Positions 33,181-45,944 of a stretch of DNA of 64,000 bases are shown here, piece by piece (within the stretch, counting starts at the first letter, position 1; each line of letters starts with the position of its first letter). The stretch is from Haliotis asinina (Eukaryota > Mollusca > Gastropoda > Lepetellida > Haliotidae). Both the position numbers and the translations under genes were made by a program. A model generated the notes under the pieces. It saw only the letters and a list, made by a program, of their open reading frames with translations, was not told where the DNA came from and did no database searches. The stretch is from NCBI RefSeq assembly GCF_037392515.1, contig NC_090290.1, positions 1,851,478 to 1,915,477 of the forward strand, written 5' to 3'.

Positions 33181-33749
33181 GACACCCCCGTTGTGGACCC
33201 GGGGGTATATTTGGTCCACCAACCTGTTTGCCGTGGGTTGCGGCCTTGTGTCGGTGGAGGAGGGGATCCTGGTGGTTGAGGGCATGGGAGCAGGACCAGT
33301 GTTCCTATTGCTCAACACACCACTTTGGCCCTGACTTCACCTAGACGGGTGGTAGGATGGGCCCGGTTCTACGAATCGGCTGGTCATGCCAAGCACTGTG
33401 CATAGTGGGTATTATTGCACATATTTGATATGTTATTTGATCTTGGCTTTTAGAAACTCCAATTATTTCAAGATAATATATTGCCTATGCCAGCAGGCGG
33501 TGGCTCATGGGCCAATCTAGTAATGTTGACCGCCGAATTCTGTATGTTTTTATGTTATTGTTATGGGCAGAACCAGCCTGACAATACACTTTATAAACGA
33601 ATATAGCTGTTCATGTCATATTTGCTGGAGTATAGCATCCCTGTATCCCTGGTGTCTGCATTCTGGAGACCCGATGCAATTAGATGCCGTCCTTGTTGAC
33701 ACTCCAAGGTGGGTGGGGAGCAGGGTTGTCGAATGTCTTTGATATAATC

Positions 33750-35015
33750 ATGGCTCGCAATCATTCTGGTTCTACCCGAAATGAAAAAAAGACGTTTGGA
33801 CGCCGAGATATTGTCGTCTGATGATGATGTTTCTCTTGCAACAAATTCTAACTCTTGGGCACGATGCATTGTTGTTGAATCTAAGAATGGTCTTCCTATA
33901 ACAATCAACCCGTTTGCTATTTCCAAAGCAATCGAAGGTATTTGTGGAGAGGTGATGAATGGTTCACGTCTCCGAGGCGGCTCCCTTTTATTTGAGTGTG
34001 CGCGGAGACAGCAAGCTACCAACCTTTTGAAATGTTCCACATTTGCAAACACTGAAGTTGCAGTCTCTGAGCACTCTAAATTCTAGTCGAGTGATCATCC
34101 GCGACAGAGCCCGTTGTCTAGCGGAAATGACAGAGGAAGAAATCTTGAAAGAACTTTCTGGACAGCATGTCACCTCAGTGAAACGTTTAATGAGAAGAGA
34201 TGGTGCTGCTTCTATTCCAACAAATACCTATCTGTTCACATTTTCACTGGCTGATATACCTAAATCCATTAAAGCTGGCTATTTCAACATCGGAGTGGAT
34301 GTGTATACCCAGTCAACTCCGGTGTTACAATTGTCAGAAATTTGGACATAGTTCTAAATTCTGCAATCGTCCTTCTGCGTGCTCTCGATGTGGAGGTAAT
34401 CATGAAAACACTGGTTGTAGGGCTGCACAAAACTGTGTAAATTGCAAAGGTGAACACGACGCTTCTTCAAAATCTTGTCCTTCGTGGATCCATGAAAAAG
34501 ATGTTTTGACAGTAAAATGTCAAAACAACATTTCCTTTCAAGAAGCTAAAACAGTTGTTGCAAGCCGTTCGCCTCCATCACCACAAACGTATGCTGCAGT
34601 TGTCTCCCGCACATCTTCTACTAGATCCGTACAATGTCAAACTGACTTGACATGGACAAACTCGGAACACCCTCAGTCTGTTTCTAAATCATCAAAAAGT
34701 CAAACAACGTCGACAGATAGTCAACAACATGACATCCCTCCAGCATCTCAGTGTGCCCCAACTCCTGAACCATCAGGTACAACAAAATCAACAAATGAAG
34801 TGCCCAATCCTCACAAGAAGAAACAACATAGGAAAATCAAAACTAAGATTGACACTCCTACTGAAACACCCGTAGACTTACATAACTTTTTTGATATCAC
34901 CCAATCCTGTGAACGTCCTGGTAGTACTAACTACTCCTCGCGTTCACGTGAACGATCACCTATAGATCCCCATGAACCATTCGAATCTTCTTCAGTGGAA
35001 CTGCAGTGGACTTAA
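33750..35015 (+). pseudogene. LINE F ORF1, frameshifted
   Basis: ATG 33750 (M-A-R-N-H-S-G-S-T-R-N) loses frame within 12 codons. The body is readable in pieces: 33781-34086 (WARCIVVESKNGLPITINPF), 34043-34351 (IIRDRARCLAEMTEEEI) and 34200-35015. The last piece holds zinc knuckles CYNCQKFGHSSKFC, CSRCGGNHENTGC and CVNC…C, then the Q-T-D-L-T-W motif. It runs past the ancestral stop into ORF2. Related to G's ORF1, only distantly to B's. Confidence 0.8.
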
Positions 35016-35329
35016 ATATAACTGTCATGAACTGCAGCTATTAACTCAGGATATAAATCCATCTGCAATTTGTTTACAAGAAACCTACGTTAAACTTACC
35101 GATAAATTTGACTTCAGACGCTATAATTCCTTTCATTCTTATTCTACCCCGGGTGATAAAGCTACTGGTGGAGCTTCTGTTTTGGTACGACAGGGCGTCA
35201 TCCATAGTCCTGTTCCCCTTAACACAAGCTTGCAAGCAGTAGCCGTTCGTATTACCTTGCAGATTACCTTTACACTTTGTTCCTTGTACCTTCCTCCTTC
35301 TTTAAATCTTCAAAAGCTTGAACTTCAAC
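34970..35329 (+). pseudogene. LINE F ORF2, endonuclease N-terminus
   Basis: The ORF2 start lies at CCATGAACC, the place where G has an ATGA overlap. The LQWNCSGLKYN and LQETYVKLTDKF blocks run to the exact G insertion point after N-L-Q-K-L-E-L-Q. It continues at 41851. Confidence 0.8.
35318..35329 (+). repeat. Target-site duplication of LINE G, left
   Basis: TTGAACTTCAAC, identical to 41839-41850 beyond the inserted element. Confidence 0.92.
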
Positions 35330-35936
35330 CTCCCGTGTGGACCCGGGACAGAATGTGTCCACAGCACCCCATTGCTTGTCGTAAGAGGCGACTAAATTGG
35401 GCAACCTGTTCGCCGTGGGTTGCGTCCCGTGTCGGTGGAGGACGGGATCCTGGTGGTTGAGGGCAGTAGGAGACTGAACCATTTTGCTCCTATTGCTCAA
35501 CACACCACTTCGGCCCTTACTTCACCTAGACGGGTGGTAGAATCGGCCCGATTCTATCAATCGGCTGGTCACGCCATGCCCTGTGCATAGAAAGTACTTG
35601 ATTTATTGGGTATTGGTCATTTTTTATGTCTAGTGTGTAATACCTTTTTGCTATATCTACTTGCCTAGAGTCCTATGGCAGAAGGCGGTGGCTCATGGGC
35701 CAATCTGGTGATGTCGACCTCTGTGTTCTATATGTCTCCAATTTCTTGTTAGTAGCCGAACCAGCCTAGCATTTAAATTGGTAGACAAATGTAGCTACTC
35801 ATGTCGTATTTACTGGAGTATACCACTCCTGTATCCCTAGTGCTTACAGGCTGGAGTTCCACTGCATTACAACACTGTCCTTGTTGACACTCGGTGGCGG
35901 GTGGGGAGCGGGAGTGCTGAATCTATTATCATCACC

Positions 35937-37187
35937 ATGTCAATCACACTTTCTGGTTCCACGAGAAACGACACAAAAGACGTTTAGAGGCTGATCATCT
36001 TTCTTGTAATGAAGTTCTTTCAGGTACAACACACCAAGAACCTTGGCCAAAATTCATAGTTATATGAATCTACCAACGGTGAACCACTCAAGATCAATCC
36101 ATTTCTAGTATCAAAGACAATACAATCTATTTGTGGAGAGGTTAAGAACGTTTCACGTCTCAGAGGAGGTACACGTCTTGTTGAGTGTGCGCGACGACAG
36201 CAATCCATAAATTTATTGCAACAACATCAATTTGCCAACGTCAATGTTGCTGTCTCAGCTCATAGAACTCTGAACTCAAGTAGAGGCATTGTTAGGGATA
36301 GAGCCCATTGTCTGGCGGACATGTCCGAGGATGAAATAGTGGCTGAACTTAAGGATCAGAATGTAACTTCTGTGAAACGCTTTCCTGTTTAGAAGCAGGA
36401 TGGTAGCATTGTACCTGGCCACACTTACCTGTTTACTTTTTCATCGTGTACTCTGCCAAAAACAATCAAAGCCGGCTATTTCAATATCGGAGTGGAGGTG
36501 TATATCCCCACTCCACTCCGCTGCTATTCCTGTCAGAAGTTTGGACACGGGTCTAAGTCATGCCGAAACACTCCTCGTTGTCATCGTTGTAGTGAACATC
36601 ATCAGGACTCTGACTGCAGCAATGATATTAAATGTGCCAATTGTGGAAACAGTCATCTTTCATCTTCTAAATGTTGTCCTGAATGGCAAATGCAATCTAA
36701 GATACTTGAATTAAAGTATGAAACAAATATTTCCTTCATGGAGACTAAAAACAAAGTCCTTAGCCAGAATCAACATAATCCCTCTCCCACTGCCACATAC
36801 TCTGCTGCTGTCTCACGACGACCAGAAACAATCTCTACTTCGTGTCAAACGGATTTGACCTGGATGGCTTTTGAGAAACCTGTTCATGTGAATAGTACTT
36901 CTGGCAGTCAGGGCCTTTTCACAGCGTCTGCCTCTCAGACTATTAGTCACGTATCAGGTGAGGTTGTTCAAACAGCTATAGATGTTGAAACGTCAAAAGG
37001 TGAAATGTCAAAATCGCAAAGAAAACGTCTAAATCGCACATCAAAGAAATCTCCTGCTGATACTCCTGTAGAGGTTCACAATTTGTTTGAGCCATTGGAG
37101 ATGGATGATACGCCATCTTCACAACACCGAAATAACGGTACACCCTCCTCTCGTACACGTGAGAGGTCTCCAATAGAACCGCCATGA
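35937..37187 (+). pseudogene. LINE G ORF1, frameshift near start and one stop
   Basis: ATG 35937 (M-S-I-T-L-S-G-S-T-R-N) hits a stop after 16 codons through a one-base loss, and a TAG lies near 36390. From 36492 the frame is clean: knuckles CYSCQKFGHGSKSC, CHRCSEHHQDSDC and CANCGNSHLSSSKCC, the motif S-T-S-C-Q-T-D-L-T-W, and a tail R-E-R-S-P-I-E-P-P followed by TGA. That TGA overlaps the ORF2 ATG (ATGA). Confidence 0.8.
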
Positions 37188-40100
37188 GTAACGCTACAAA
37201 TGTAGTACAGGGGAATTGCAGAGGGCTTAGGAATACTTTTCACGAAGTCCAATTATTAGCTCAAGATGTAAAACCATCAGCATTTAGTCTACAGGAAACA
37301 TTTCTTAAACGTGATGATAAGTTTGAAATGCGTCGGTACAACTCGTATCACTGTTTTTCACCTCCGGGGGATAAAGCAACCGGGGGCGCTTCGATTATGG
37401 TGAGACAGGGTATCATTCACAGCCCTGTTCCTCTTAAAACTAAACTTCAGGCTGTTGCTGTCCGACTAACTTTACACGTCACGATCACACTCTGTTCCTT
37501 GTACATACCACCATCCTCGACTCTTCAGCTATCAGAACTTCAGGATTTATATTCCCAATTGCCTGGACCTTGTGTTATAACGGGAGATCTTAACGGACAT
37601 AATCCTCTGTGGGGAAGCAACTATACGAACAATAAAGGCAAAATTCTTCAGGATTTTGTTTCTAATAATGACTTGTGCACATTTAACGACGGTTCGAACG
37701 TTGCATCCAGCAACGGGTACATATTCAGTACTAGATTTGGCAATCACAGATCCAGCCATACTTAATGAATTTTCATGGTCAGTCCACGGTGACCTGTGTG
37801 GTAGTGACCATTTTCCGACAGTAATCACTGCTATAAATCCAACGGATGATCTGTCGACGTCAAGATGGAATTTTTCTAAAGCTAATTGGCCTTTATTTCA
37901 GACTAGTTGTACTACAAACTTAAAACCAGAATTTTTCATGGACGCTCATGATGCAATCCAGTCATTTTCGGAGACACTGAAACAAATGGTACGTAAGTCC
38001 CAAAACATTTGGAATCAGATTTAATCTTCCACATTTTTAGCTGTAGTATATGTGTCATTGTAATTTGTGGCTAATCTTGCATACAGTCGCCAGCAGCTGA
38101 GGGATGGTGTAAATCCAGCTAGGGACCATGCAGGTAGCAGAGGTACTGTAAGTCCCCATGGCCTCTAGTATGGTGATCTACCCTTTGTTGTTGGCGATCT
38201 ATGGCCTGTTTTTATATTGTACTGTCCAAATACTGATACTGATTATTTTTTAAGTTTCCACACTAGTTTTAATAATAACTGTGATAGTCTAGTGGTTTTA
38301 CTGTCCTTCGTCGACAGGTTCTTCATAATATGCATATATATTCTTTTTGTCACGTATGTTCTCGTCACGATATGGCTGCAATATTGCCGATGTGACGTTA
38401 AATATTAACTCACTCACTCACTCACTGAAACAAATTGCTGATGATACTATTCCTAAGTCCTCTGTCAATCCACACATTCGTAAGCCATGGTTTGATAACG
38501 AATGTAAACAGGCCAGGAAAAGTAGGAAGAAAGCAGAAGACTATTTTCGCCGACACCCTACTGTTCACAATTTAGATAAAGTTAAACTTTTAAATGCCAA
38601 GGCTCGACGCACATTTAAGCAGAATAAACGTCAGTCTTGGAGAAAATATGTTTCCAAGATCAATTCACGCACACCTATTTCAAAGGTGTGGAATATGATA
38701 CAAAGGATAAAGGGAAAAGGTTCCAAATCTACCGTTCAACATTTAAAGGATGGTGATAATTTATTAACGGATAAGGCTGACATTGCCAATAAGCTTGATG
38801 AAACTCTCGCCAGGCACTCATCTTCATCCAATTATGTCCCTGAATTTCAAAAACACCAGAAACAACAGGAGAAGAAAACAATCAATTTTACCTCGGACAA
38901 TGGTGAAGATAATAATGAATTATTTTCACTGCATGAGCTCTATACCGCCCTTGAACAGGCTCATGATACAGCTACAGGGGCTGATGGTATCCATTATCAG
39001 CTCCTGAAGCATTTGCCCAAAAGATGTTAGGAAACGCTGCTTAATATATTTGATAATATCTGGACTACAGGCAATTTTCCAACTTCCTGGCGTAATGCCA
39101 TTGTAGTCCCAATACCAAAGCCTGGTCGAGATCATACAGATCCATCTAATTACAGACCAATATCCTTAACGAGTTGTGTATGTAAAACCATGGAGCGAAT
39201 GGTAAATAATAGATTAACATGGTATCTTGAAACCAATAACCTTATTACAAATATTCAGTGTGGTTTCAGGAAAAATCGCAGTACCATTGATCATTTGGTA
39301 CGTTTAGAATCCTTCGTGAAAAATGCTATAGTACATGCTGTGTCAGTTTTCTTTGATCTCGACACAGCTTATGATACCACGTGGAAGCATGGCATTTTAA
39401 AGGATTTACATGATTTTGGTTTGAGAGGTCGTTTACCTCTTTTTATATCGCAGTTTTCACAAGACAGGCAATTTCAAGTCCGAGTGGGTTCTACCCTGTC
39501 TGATCATTACAATCAGAATCAGGGTGTCCCTCAAGGCAGTATTTTGTCTGTCACACTATTTAGTATTAAGATTAACAGTTTATTATCAAAGGTTTTAAAT
39601 GATTCAATTAATGGATCATTATTTGTGGATGATTTTAATATCTCTTGTCGTGGTAAAAATATGCATACTATTGAACGACAACTGCAGTTATGTTTAAATA
39701 AAATAAATAAGTGGTGTCTTGAAAACGGATTTAAGTTTTCTAAATCCAAAACTAATTGTATACACTTCTGTAGAAAATATAAACCTCATAAGGACCCAGA
39801 GCTAACCTTAAATGGCTCTTCCATCAATGTGGTAAAGGAGGCCAAGTTCTTGGGCTTAATTTTCGATTCCCGTTTAACATTTCTGCCACATATTAAATCT
39901 CCTAAAGCTAAATGCCTCAAGGCGCTCGATTTGTTAAAAGTTGTATCCAATTCAAAGTGGAGAGGGGATCAGACTACTCTCCTTCATTTATATAGATCAC
40001 TTGTCCGCTCTAAACGTGACTATGGCTCAATTGTATATGGTGGAGCCTGCAAAAGTAACCTTAAACTTTTAGATTCAGTTCACCATCAAGGTCTAAGACT

Positions 40101-41311
40101 TTGTCTTGGCTCCTTTCGTACGTCACCCATTGAGAGCCTCTACGTCGAGGTTGATGAGCCATCCCTTTATCAACGCCGTATAAAATTAGCCTTACAGTAC
40201 GTGACAAAATTACGCTCCAATCAGTCAAACCCTGCCTATAACTGCATCTTTAATCCCCTTTTTGAGGAACTGTACAACAGAAAAACGTCTCTTGTTCCGC
40301 CTTTAGGCCACAGAATTAAACCGTTTATTTCTGCTGCCGGCATTGAGCTGGACAATATAGCGCCTTCCCGTCTTCTTTCGTCTCCCCCTTGGCAATTGGT
40401 TAAGCCACAAGTCGACCTAACATTAACCACATTTAAAAAATCAGAAACTAATGAATTACAATACAAACAAGAATATAATCAATTAAAACATAAATATAGC
40501 AATTATAAAGACTTATTTACAGATGGGTCCAAGGACGGTGGTGCAGTGGCTTGCGCCACTGTCATTGGATCCAGAACATTATATCTTCTCGATTACCATA
40601 TAACAGCTCTATTTTTACAGCAGAAGCAAACGCCATATTATCGGCTCTCAAATATATTCAAAGACACACTAAACATAAACCATATATAATTTATTCAGAT
40701 TCTCTTTCTTGCCTTCAGGCTATTAAAATATTTCTTGTAAACATCCGCTTTTAATAGAAATTATTGAATTGTATAATAATCTTGCTACTGGCCAATACGA
40801 CATCGTCTTTTGCTGGTTACCCAGTCACGTAGGCATTTCTGGTAACGCAATGGCCGATCCTGCTGCTAAGGCAGCACTCAACAATTCTGTGACACCACTT
40901 CTTATTCTCTACACTGATTACAAAGCTACCATTAGATCTTACATCCGTGATCTGATGCAGAGGAAGTGGGACACTCAAGTGGGTGTAAATAAATTACATG
41001 CAATGAAACCATATATTGGGTATACCCACTTGGGTTGTCAGTCCAGATTTGAAGAGGTCATTTTGCGGCGATGTCGTATTGGCCATACACGATATACTCA
41101 TGAATACCTTTTGAAAGGTGACAATCCTCCGTTCTGCATCCCTTGTGATGAAAGAATCACAGTCAAGCATATCCTGCTTGACGGTATAGAGTATTCCATC
41201 ACAAGGGATCAGTATTTTAATTCACGAACTATGAAGGATCTTTTTACTCATACCAGCTCTAATTTAATTATTGCATTTTTAAAAGAATTAGATTTGTTAT
41301 CAGAATTGTAA
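37184..41311 (+). pseudogene. LINE G ORF2, interrupted
   Basis: ATG 37184 (M-S-N-A-T-N-V-V-Q) overlaps the ORF1 stop by four bases. Lesions: W-N-C-R-G-L reads G-N-C-R-G-L; a frame break near 37710; the tail insertion at 37988-38423; TAG near 39028; a frameshift at about 40575 in RNase H. RT is otherwise clean from 39190 to 40560 (DLDTAYDTTW, GVPQGS, FVDDFNIS). The C-terminal cluster CIPCDERITVKHILLD lacks the last Cys (G instead). Confidence 0.85.
37976..38435 (+). mobile_element. 3'-UTR-only LINE copy inside LINE G, with TSD
   Basis: Bases 37988-38423 hold a LINE 3' UTR from GGTACGTAAGTCC to the CTCA tail. ACTGAAACAAAT flanks it (37976-37987 and 38424-38435). The copy starts exactly at the 3' arm of the conserved 3'-UTR hairpin, suggesting that reverse transcription stopped at that structure. 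Confidence 0.88.
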
Positions 41312-41838
41312 ATAGATAAATATTTTATTATTGGTAGTCTAGATTAATAGCTGAGATTGTTAGTGGCTGTGCCCTCGAGGGGGGTTGAAGTATTGTAAAA
41401 TTATTGTCGTCCTGAGAGGGTACGTAAGTCCAAAACATTCTATGTAAATTTAGTACGACCAAACTCTTAATCGTAGTATATTTGTTGTTTTTAATACTGG
41501 CTAACTTTCAGCATAATCGCCAACGGCTGAGGGGATGGTGTAAATCCATCTGGGGTCCATGCAGGTAGCAAAGGTACTGTAAGTCCCCATGGTCCCTAGT
41601 ATGGTGATCTACCTTCAGTTGTTGGCGATCTACAGCCCGTATTTTATGTTGTATTGTCCGAATAGTGGTATTTGTTTTAACTCTCCACACTAGTTTTAAT
41701 TGTAAACGTGATGCTCTAGTGGTTTTATTGTCCTTTGACGACAGGTTTTTATAATGTATACACATTTCATTTAAGTATCAAAATGTTCTCGTCACGATAT
41801 GACTGAAATGTGACGTCAAATATTAACTCACTCACTCA
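41312..41838 (+). other. LINE G 3' UTR and tail
   Basis: Same layout as in B. The hairpin is GTGCCCTC/GAGGGTAC (one G-U pair replacing A-U). The GGTCCATGCAGGTAGC block and the terminal CTCACTCACTCA follow. Confidence 0.75.
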
Positions 41839-41850
41839 TTGAACTTCAAC
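41839..41850 (+). repeat. Target-site duplication of LINE G, right
   Basis: TTGAACTTCAAC. Directly after it, LINE F ORF2 resumes in frame with its interrupted codons. Confidence 0.92.
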
Positions 41851-44800
41851 AATTATGCGATCAGCTCCCTAAGCCCTTTATCATCATGGGTGATCTAAAT
41901 GGGCACAATTCTTAATGGGGAAGTTCAATCATGAATCAAAAAGGAAAAGTGATTGAAGATTTCATATCTGATAATGACCTGTGCATCTTTAATGATGACT
42001 CTGAAACCTACCTGCACCCTGCTACAGGTTTACAGGTACATATTCATGTTTAGATCTGTCTCTTACAGATTCGACATTATTGAGTGAATTCACATGGTCA
42101 GTCCATGATGATCTGTGTGGAAGTGACCATTTTCCGACTATTTTGAAACCTGTGTCCCCATCTAATGTCCGTCCATCGTCACGGTGGAATTTTAAAAAAG
42201 CTGACTGGCAATTGTATGCCACTCTTTGTGCTAACAAATTGAAACCCGAGCTGTTCTTGGGCAATCCTGATCCCATAAAATGTTTCTCGGATGAAATGAA
42301 TATAATTGCTGATAAATGTATCCCTAAGTCCTCTGCTGTTCCTCACATACGAAAACCATGGTTTGATGATCACTGCAAACAAGCAAGGAAGGCACGGAAA
42401 AAGGCTCAGCACTATTTCTGTCGCCATCCTATGGTCCATAATCTCAATAAATTTAAGATTTTAAATGCAAAAGCTCGGCGTACTTTTAAGCAAAGTAAAC
42501 GTCAATCTTGGAGAAATTATGTATCAAAAATCAATTCACGTACGCCCATGTCCAAGGTATGGAATATGGTCCAAAAGATCAAAGGTAAAGGCTCTGAACC
42601 TGGCATCCACCACCTTAAGACGGAAAATGAAGTATTAACAGCTCCTTTAGATATTGCTAATAAATTAGGTGACTAACTCCTCCTCTAACTATGTACCTAA
42701 ATTTAAAAAATATCAACAAGAAGAAGAAAGGAAACCTATTCATTTCAACACGGATAATGGGGAAGACTATAATGAGTTATTTTCTATTCACGAACTTCAT
42801 GAAGCTCTTGACTAAGCTCACTATACTGCTACAGGAGCTGATAACATACATTATCAACTCCTCAAACACTTGCCAGAATCATGTTTAGAGACACTTTTAA
42901 ACATCTTCGATACTATTTGGACATCTGGTGAATTTCCTTCTTCATGGCGTGAGGCTATAATTGTTCCAATTCCTAAACCCGGAGGTGATCATACCGATCC
43001 TTCAAATTATCGACCAATTTCACTCACTAGCTGTGTTTGCAAAACCATGGAACGCATGATCAATAACCGATTAGTTTGGTACTTGGAACCCAATAATCTT
43101 ATATCTGATATACAATGTGGTTTCCGTAAAAACAGAAGTACCATTGATCATTTAGTACGTTTAGAATCTTTTCTTAAAAATGCCATCAATAATAAACAAC
43201 ATGCAGTGTCGATCTTTTTCGATCTGGAAAAAGCATACGATACGACGTGGAAATACGGCATTTTAAGAGACTTACATGATCTTCGATTAAGGGGCTGTTT
43301 ATATCAAACTTTTTAAACGATAGACAATTTCAAGTCGGACCATTATAATCAGGATCAGGGTGTCCCACAAGGCAGTATTTTGTCTGTCACACTGTTTAGT
43401 ATAAAGATCAACAGTTTATCCAAGGTTTTAAATGATTCAATAGATGGATCACTTTTCGTGGGTGATTGTAATATTTCTTGTCGTGGTAAGAATGTGCACA
43501 TTATTGAACGACAACTACAGTTATGTTTAAACAAAATAAACAAATGGTGTCTCGAAAATGGTTTTAACTTTTCTCAGTCAAAAACTAATTGTCTACACTT
43601 CTGTAGAAAATATAAGCCACATAAGGACCCAGAACTGTTTTTAATGGCACTCCCATCAAAATGGTCAAGGAGGCCAAGTTCTTGGGTATAATTTTCGACT
43701 CCCATATAACATTTCTTCCGCATATTAAAAATTTTAAAAATAAATGCTTGAAGGCGCTGGATTTAATAAAAGTTGTTTCCAACTCAAAATGGGGAGGGGA
43801 CCAAGCTACCCTCATTCACCTGTACAGATCACTGGTCCGTTCAAAGCTTGATTATGGCTCCATTGTATATGGTGGAGCATGTAAAAGCAACCTTAAACTT
43901 CTTGATCCTGCCCACCACCAAGGTTTAAGACTTTGTCTTGGATCTTTCAGAACTTCACCTACTGAAGTACTACGTTGAGGCCGATGAACCATATCTTACA
44001 CAACGTCGTATAAAATTGTCTTTACAATACATTACTAAATTATACTCTAATGAATCTAACCCTGCCTATAACTGTGTTTTCAATCCCCTTTATGAGGATT
44101 CATACAACAAGAAATCTTCCATTGTCCCGCCTCTAGGACATAGAATTAAACCATTTCTTTCTTCGGCCGGCATTAAGCTGGAGAACATAGCTCCCTCCCG
44201 TCTTCTTTCTTCTCCTCTTTGGCAGTTGGTCAGGCCTCAAGTGGACCTAACACTGACCACATTTGAAAAATCAGAAACTAATGAATTACAATATAACAAG
44301 AATATAATCAATTGAAACATAAATATAGCAATTACAAATCCTTATTTACAGATGGGTCCAAGGACGGTGGCGCTGTGGCCTGTGCCACGGTCATTGGATC
44401 CAGAACAATATCTTCTAGATTACCAGACAACTGTTCTATTTTTACAGCTGAAGCAAACGCCATACTAACGGTTCTCAAATATATTCAAAGACACCCTAAA
44501 CATAAAGAGTATATAATATTTTCAGACTCTCTATCTTGCCTTCAGGCTATTAAAAATAGTTCTTGTAAACATCCACTTTTAATTGGAATTATTGAATTGT
44601 ATAACACTCTTGCTACTGGCCAATACGACATGTTTTCTGTTGGTTACCAAGCCACGTGGGCATTTCCGGTAACGCAATGGCCGATGTTGCTGCCAAGGCA
44701 GCACTCAACAATTCTGTGACACCACTTCTTATTCCATGCAGTGATTATAAAGCTAACATTAGATCTTATACCCGTGATCTGATGCAGAAGAAGTGGGACA

Positions 44801-45138
44801 CCCGGGTAGACATCAATAAATTACATGAAATCAAACCCTATATTGGTTATTCCTACCTGGGTTGTCAGTCCAGATTTGAAGAGGTGATCATGCGGCGATG
44901 TCGTATTGGCCATACGAGATATACTCATGAATACCTATTGAAAGGTGAGGATCCTCCGTTCTGCATCCCTTGTGATGAGAGAACCACGGTCAAGCATATT
45001 CTGCTTGACTGTGTTGAATTCTCCATCATAAGTGATAAATATTTCAATGTAAAAACAATGAAGGACCTTTTTAACACCGTAAGTTCTCATTTAATTCTTG
45101 AATTTTTAAAAGAAATTGATTTCATCATTGAATTTTGA
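41851..45138 (+). pseudogene. LINE F ORF2, remainder, broken
   Basis: GDLNGHN then SDHFP. Linker 42080-42676. A stop near 42815 (L-D-*-A-H). RT start 42870-43310 (IPKPGGDHTDPSNYRPISL, AYDTTW). The active-site FVDD is FVGD at about 43460, a catalytic Asp lost. RNase H 44312-44700 with TDGSKDGG, AEANAI and SDSLSCLQA, then a frameshift before SHVGISGN. C-terminus 44656-45138 with CIPCDERTTVKHILLDC intact. Confidence 0.85.
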
Positions 45139-45390
45139 TTATTATGTTCTGTAGATAGCTGTATTTTAATTCTGATAGCTGATTTTATGTTGTATTGTCC
45201 GAATAGTGATATTAGTTTTAACTCTCCACGCTAGTTTTAATTCACATTGTGGTATTCTAGTTGTTTTACTGTCCTTCGCCGACAGATTTTATAATATACA
45301 TACAGCCCTTTCCTTTGTTAAATGTTCTCGTCACAATATGGCTGAGATAGTGCCGATGTGACGTAAAGTATTAACTCACTCACTCACTCA

Positions 45391-45944
45391 AAATGGAGGG
45401 ATGGGCTTCCTTTCCGGAGCAGAACTCAAAAAAGTTCTTAATATCTGTCGGTAAAAACTTGGTAGATATGTGTGGCAGACCCCAATGTGGTGCATTTTGA
45501 TATTTACAAGTTTTTGTGATTTATCATTTTCTGGATTTCCATGGAAGCGATTCGGACCTAGTCCCGAAGGAGATGGATGGGCTTCGTTTTGGCATTTTTA
45601 TTTTTCCCGGTTTCCATGGAAGCAATTCTGACTTGGTCTTCGTTTCTGGAGCACAACTGGAAAACCATTTCATATCTTTCAACAGAACCTGGCATGTACA
45701 TGAGACAGAGTGTTGCCTTTTGCTGTTTACATATATATGACATTTATATTTTTCATGATTACCATGAAAACGTTTCAAACTTAGTCTGAAAAAACATCAA
45801 GTAACTGTCTGATGGTTTGCCCTTTCAAATCCATGGGGTCCGGGGCATATGTCATCTTCTGATGACTCTTGTTTTTGTACACAAATCATCAGAAAGGGGA
45901 TTAAAAATGCAGTTATGAGCAGGATTGGGTTATCATTTTGTGAT
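45391..45944. other. Spacer without recognised gene
   Basis: Contains an imperfect internal repetition of a TTTCCATGGAAGC … GATGGGCTTC unit (around 45400-45420, 45530-45590 and 45605-45650). No coding feature is recognised. Confidence 0.4.

Larger units (their letters stand above)
33123..35329 (+). mobile_element. LINE copy F, 5' part, split by copy G
   Basis: Ribozyme 33123-33180, 5' UTR to 33749, ORF1 33750 to about 35015, and the first 120 codons of ORF2. It stops at 35329 inside the endonuclease codons E-L-Q and resumes at 41851 (Q-L-C-D-Q-L-P-K-P) after the inserted copy G. It belongs to a second subfamily whose ORF1 differs strongly from that of A/B/C. Confidence 0.9.
35330..41838 (+). 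mobile_element. LINE copy G nested inside copy F
   Basis: 6509 bp including a 436-bp LINE-tail insertion and its 12-bp duplication. It starts CTCCCGTGTGGACCCGGG, just past where the ribozyme ends in other copies, so it lacks the ribozyme through a small 5' truncation. ORF1 (35937-37187), ORF2 (37184-41311), 3' UTR and tail …AACTCACTCACTCA follow. A perfect 12-bp TSD proves insertion into F. Confidence 0.92.
41839..45390 (+). mobile_element. LINE copy F, 3' part
   Basis: Continues F's endonuclease, linker, RT, RNase H, C-terminus and a shortened 3' UTR (the hairpin and GGTCCATGCAGG block are deleted) to the tail …AACTCACTCACTCACTCA at 45390. Confidence 0.9.

Noticed and set aside
45516..45789. 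Short overlapping ORFs after LINE F
   Set aside because: They arise from an imperfect repeated TTTCCATGGAAGC unit, with no protein similarity.
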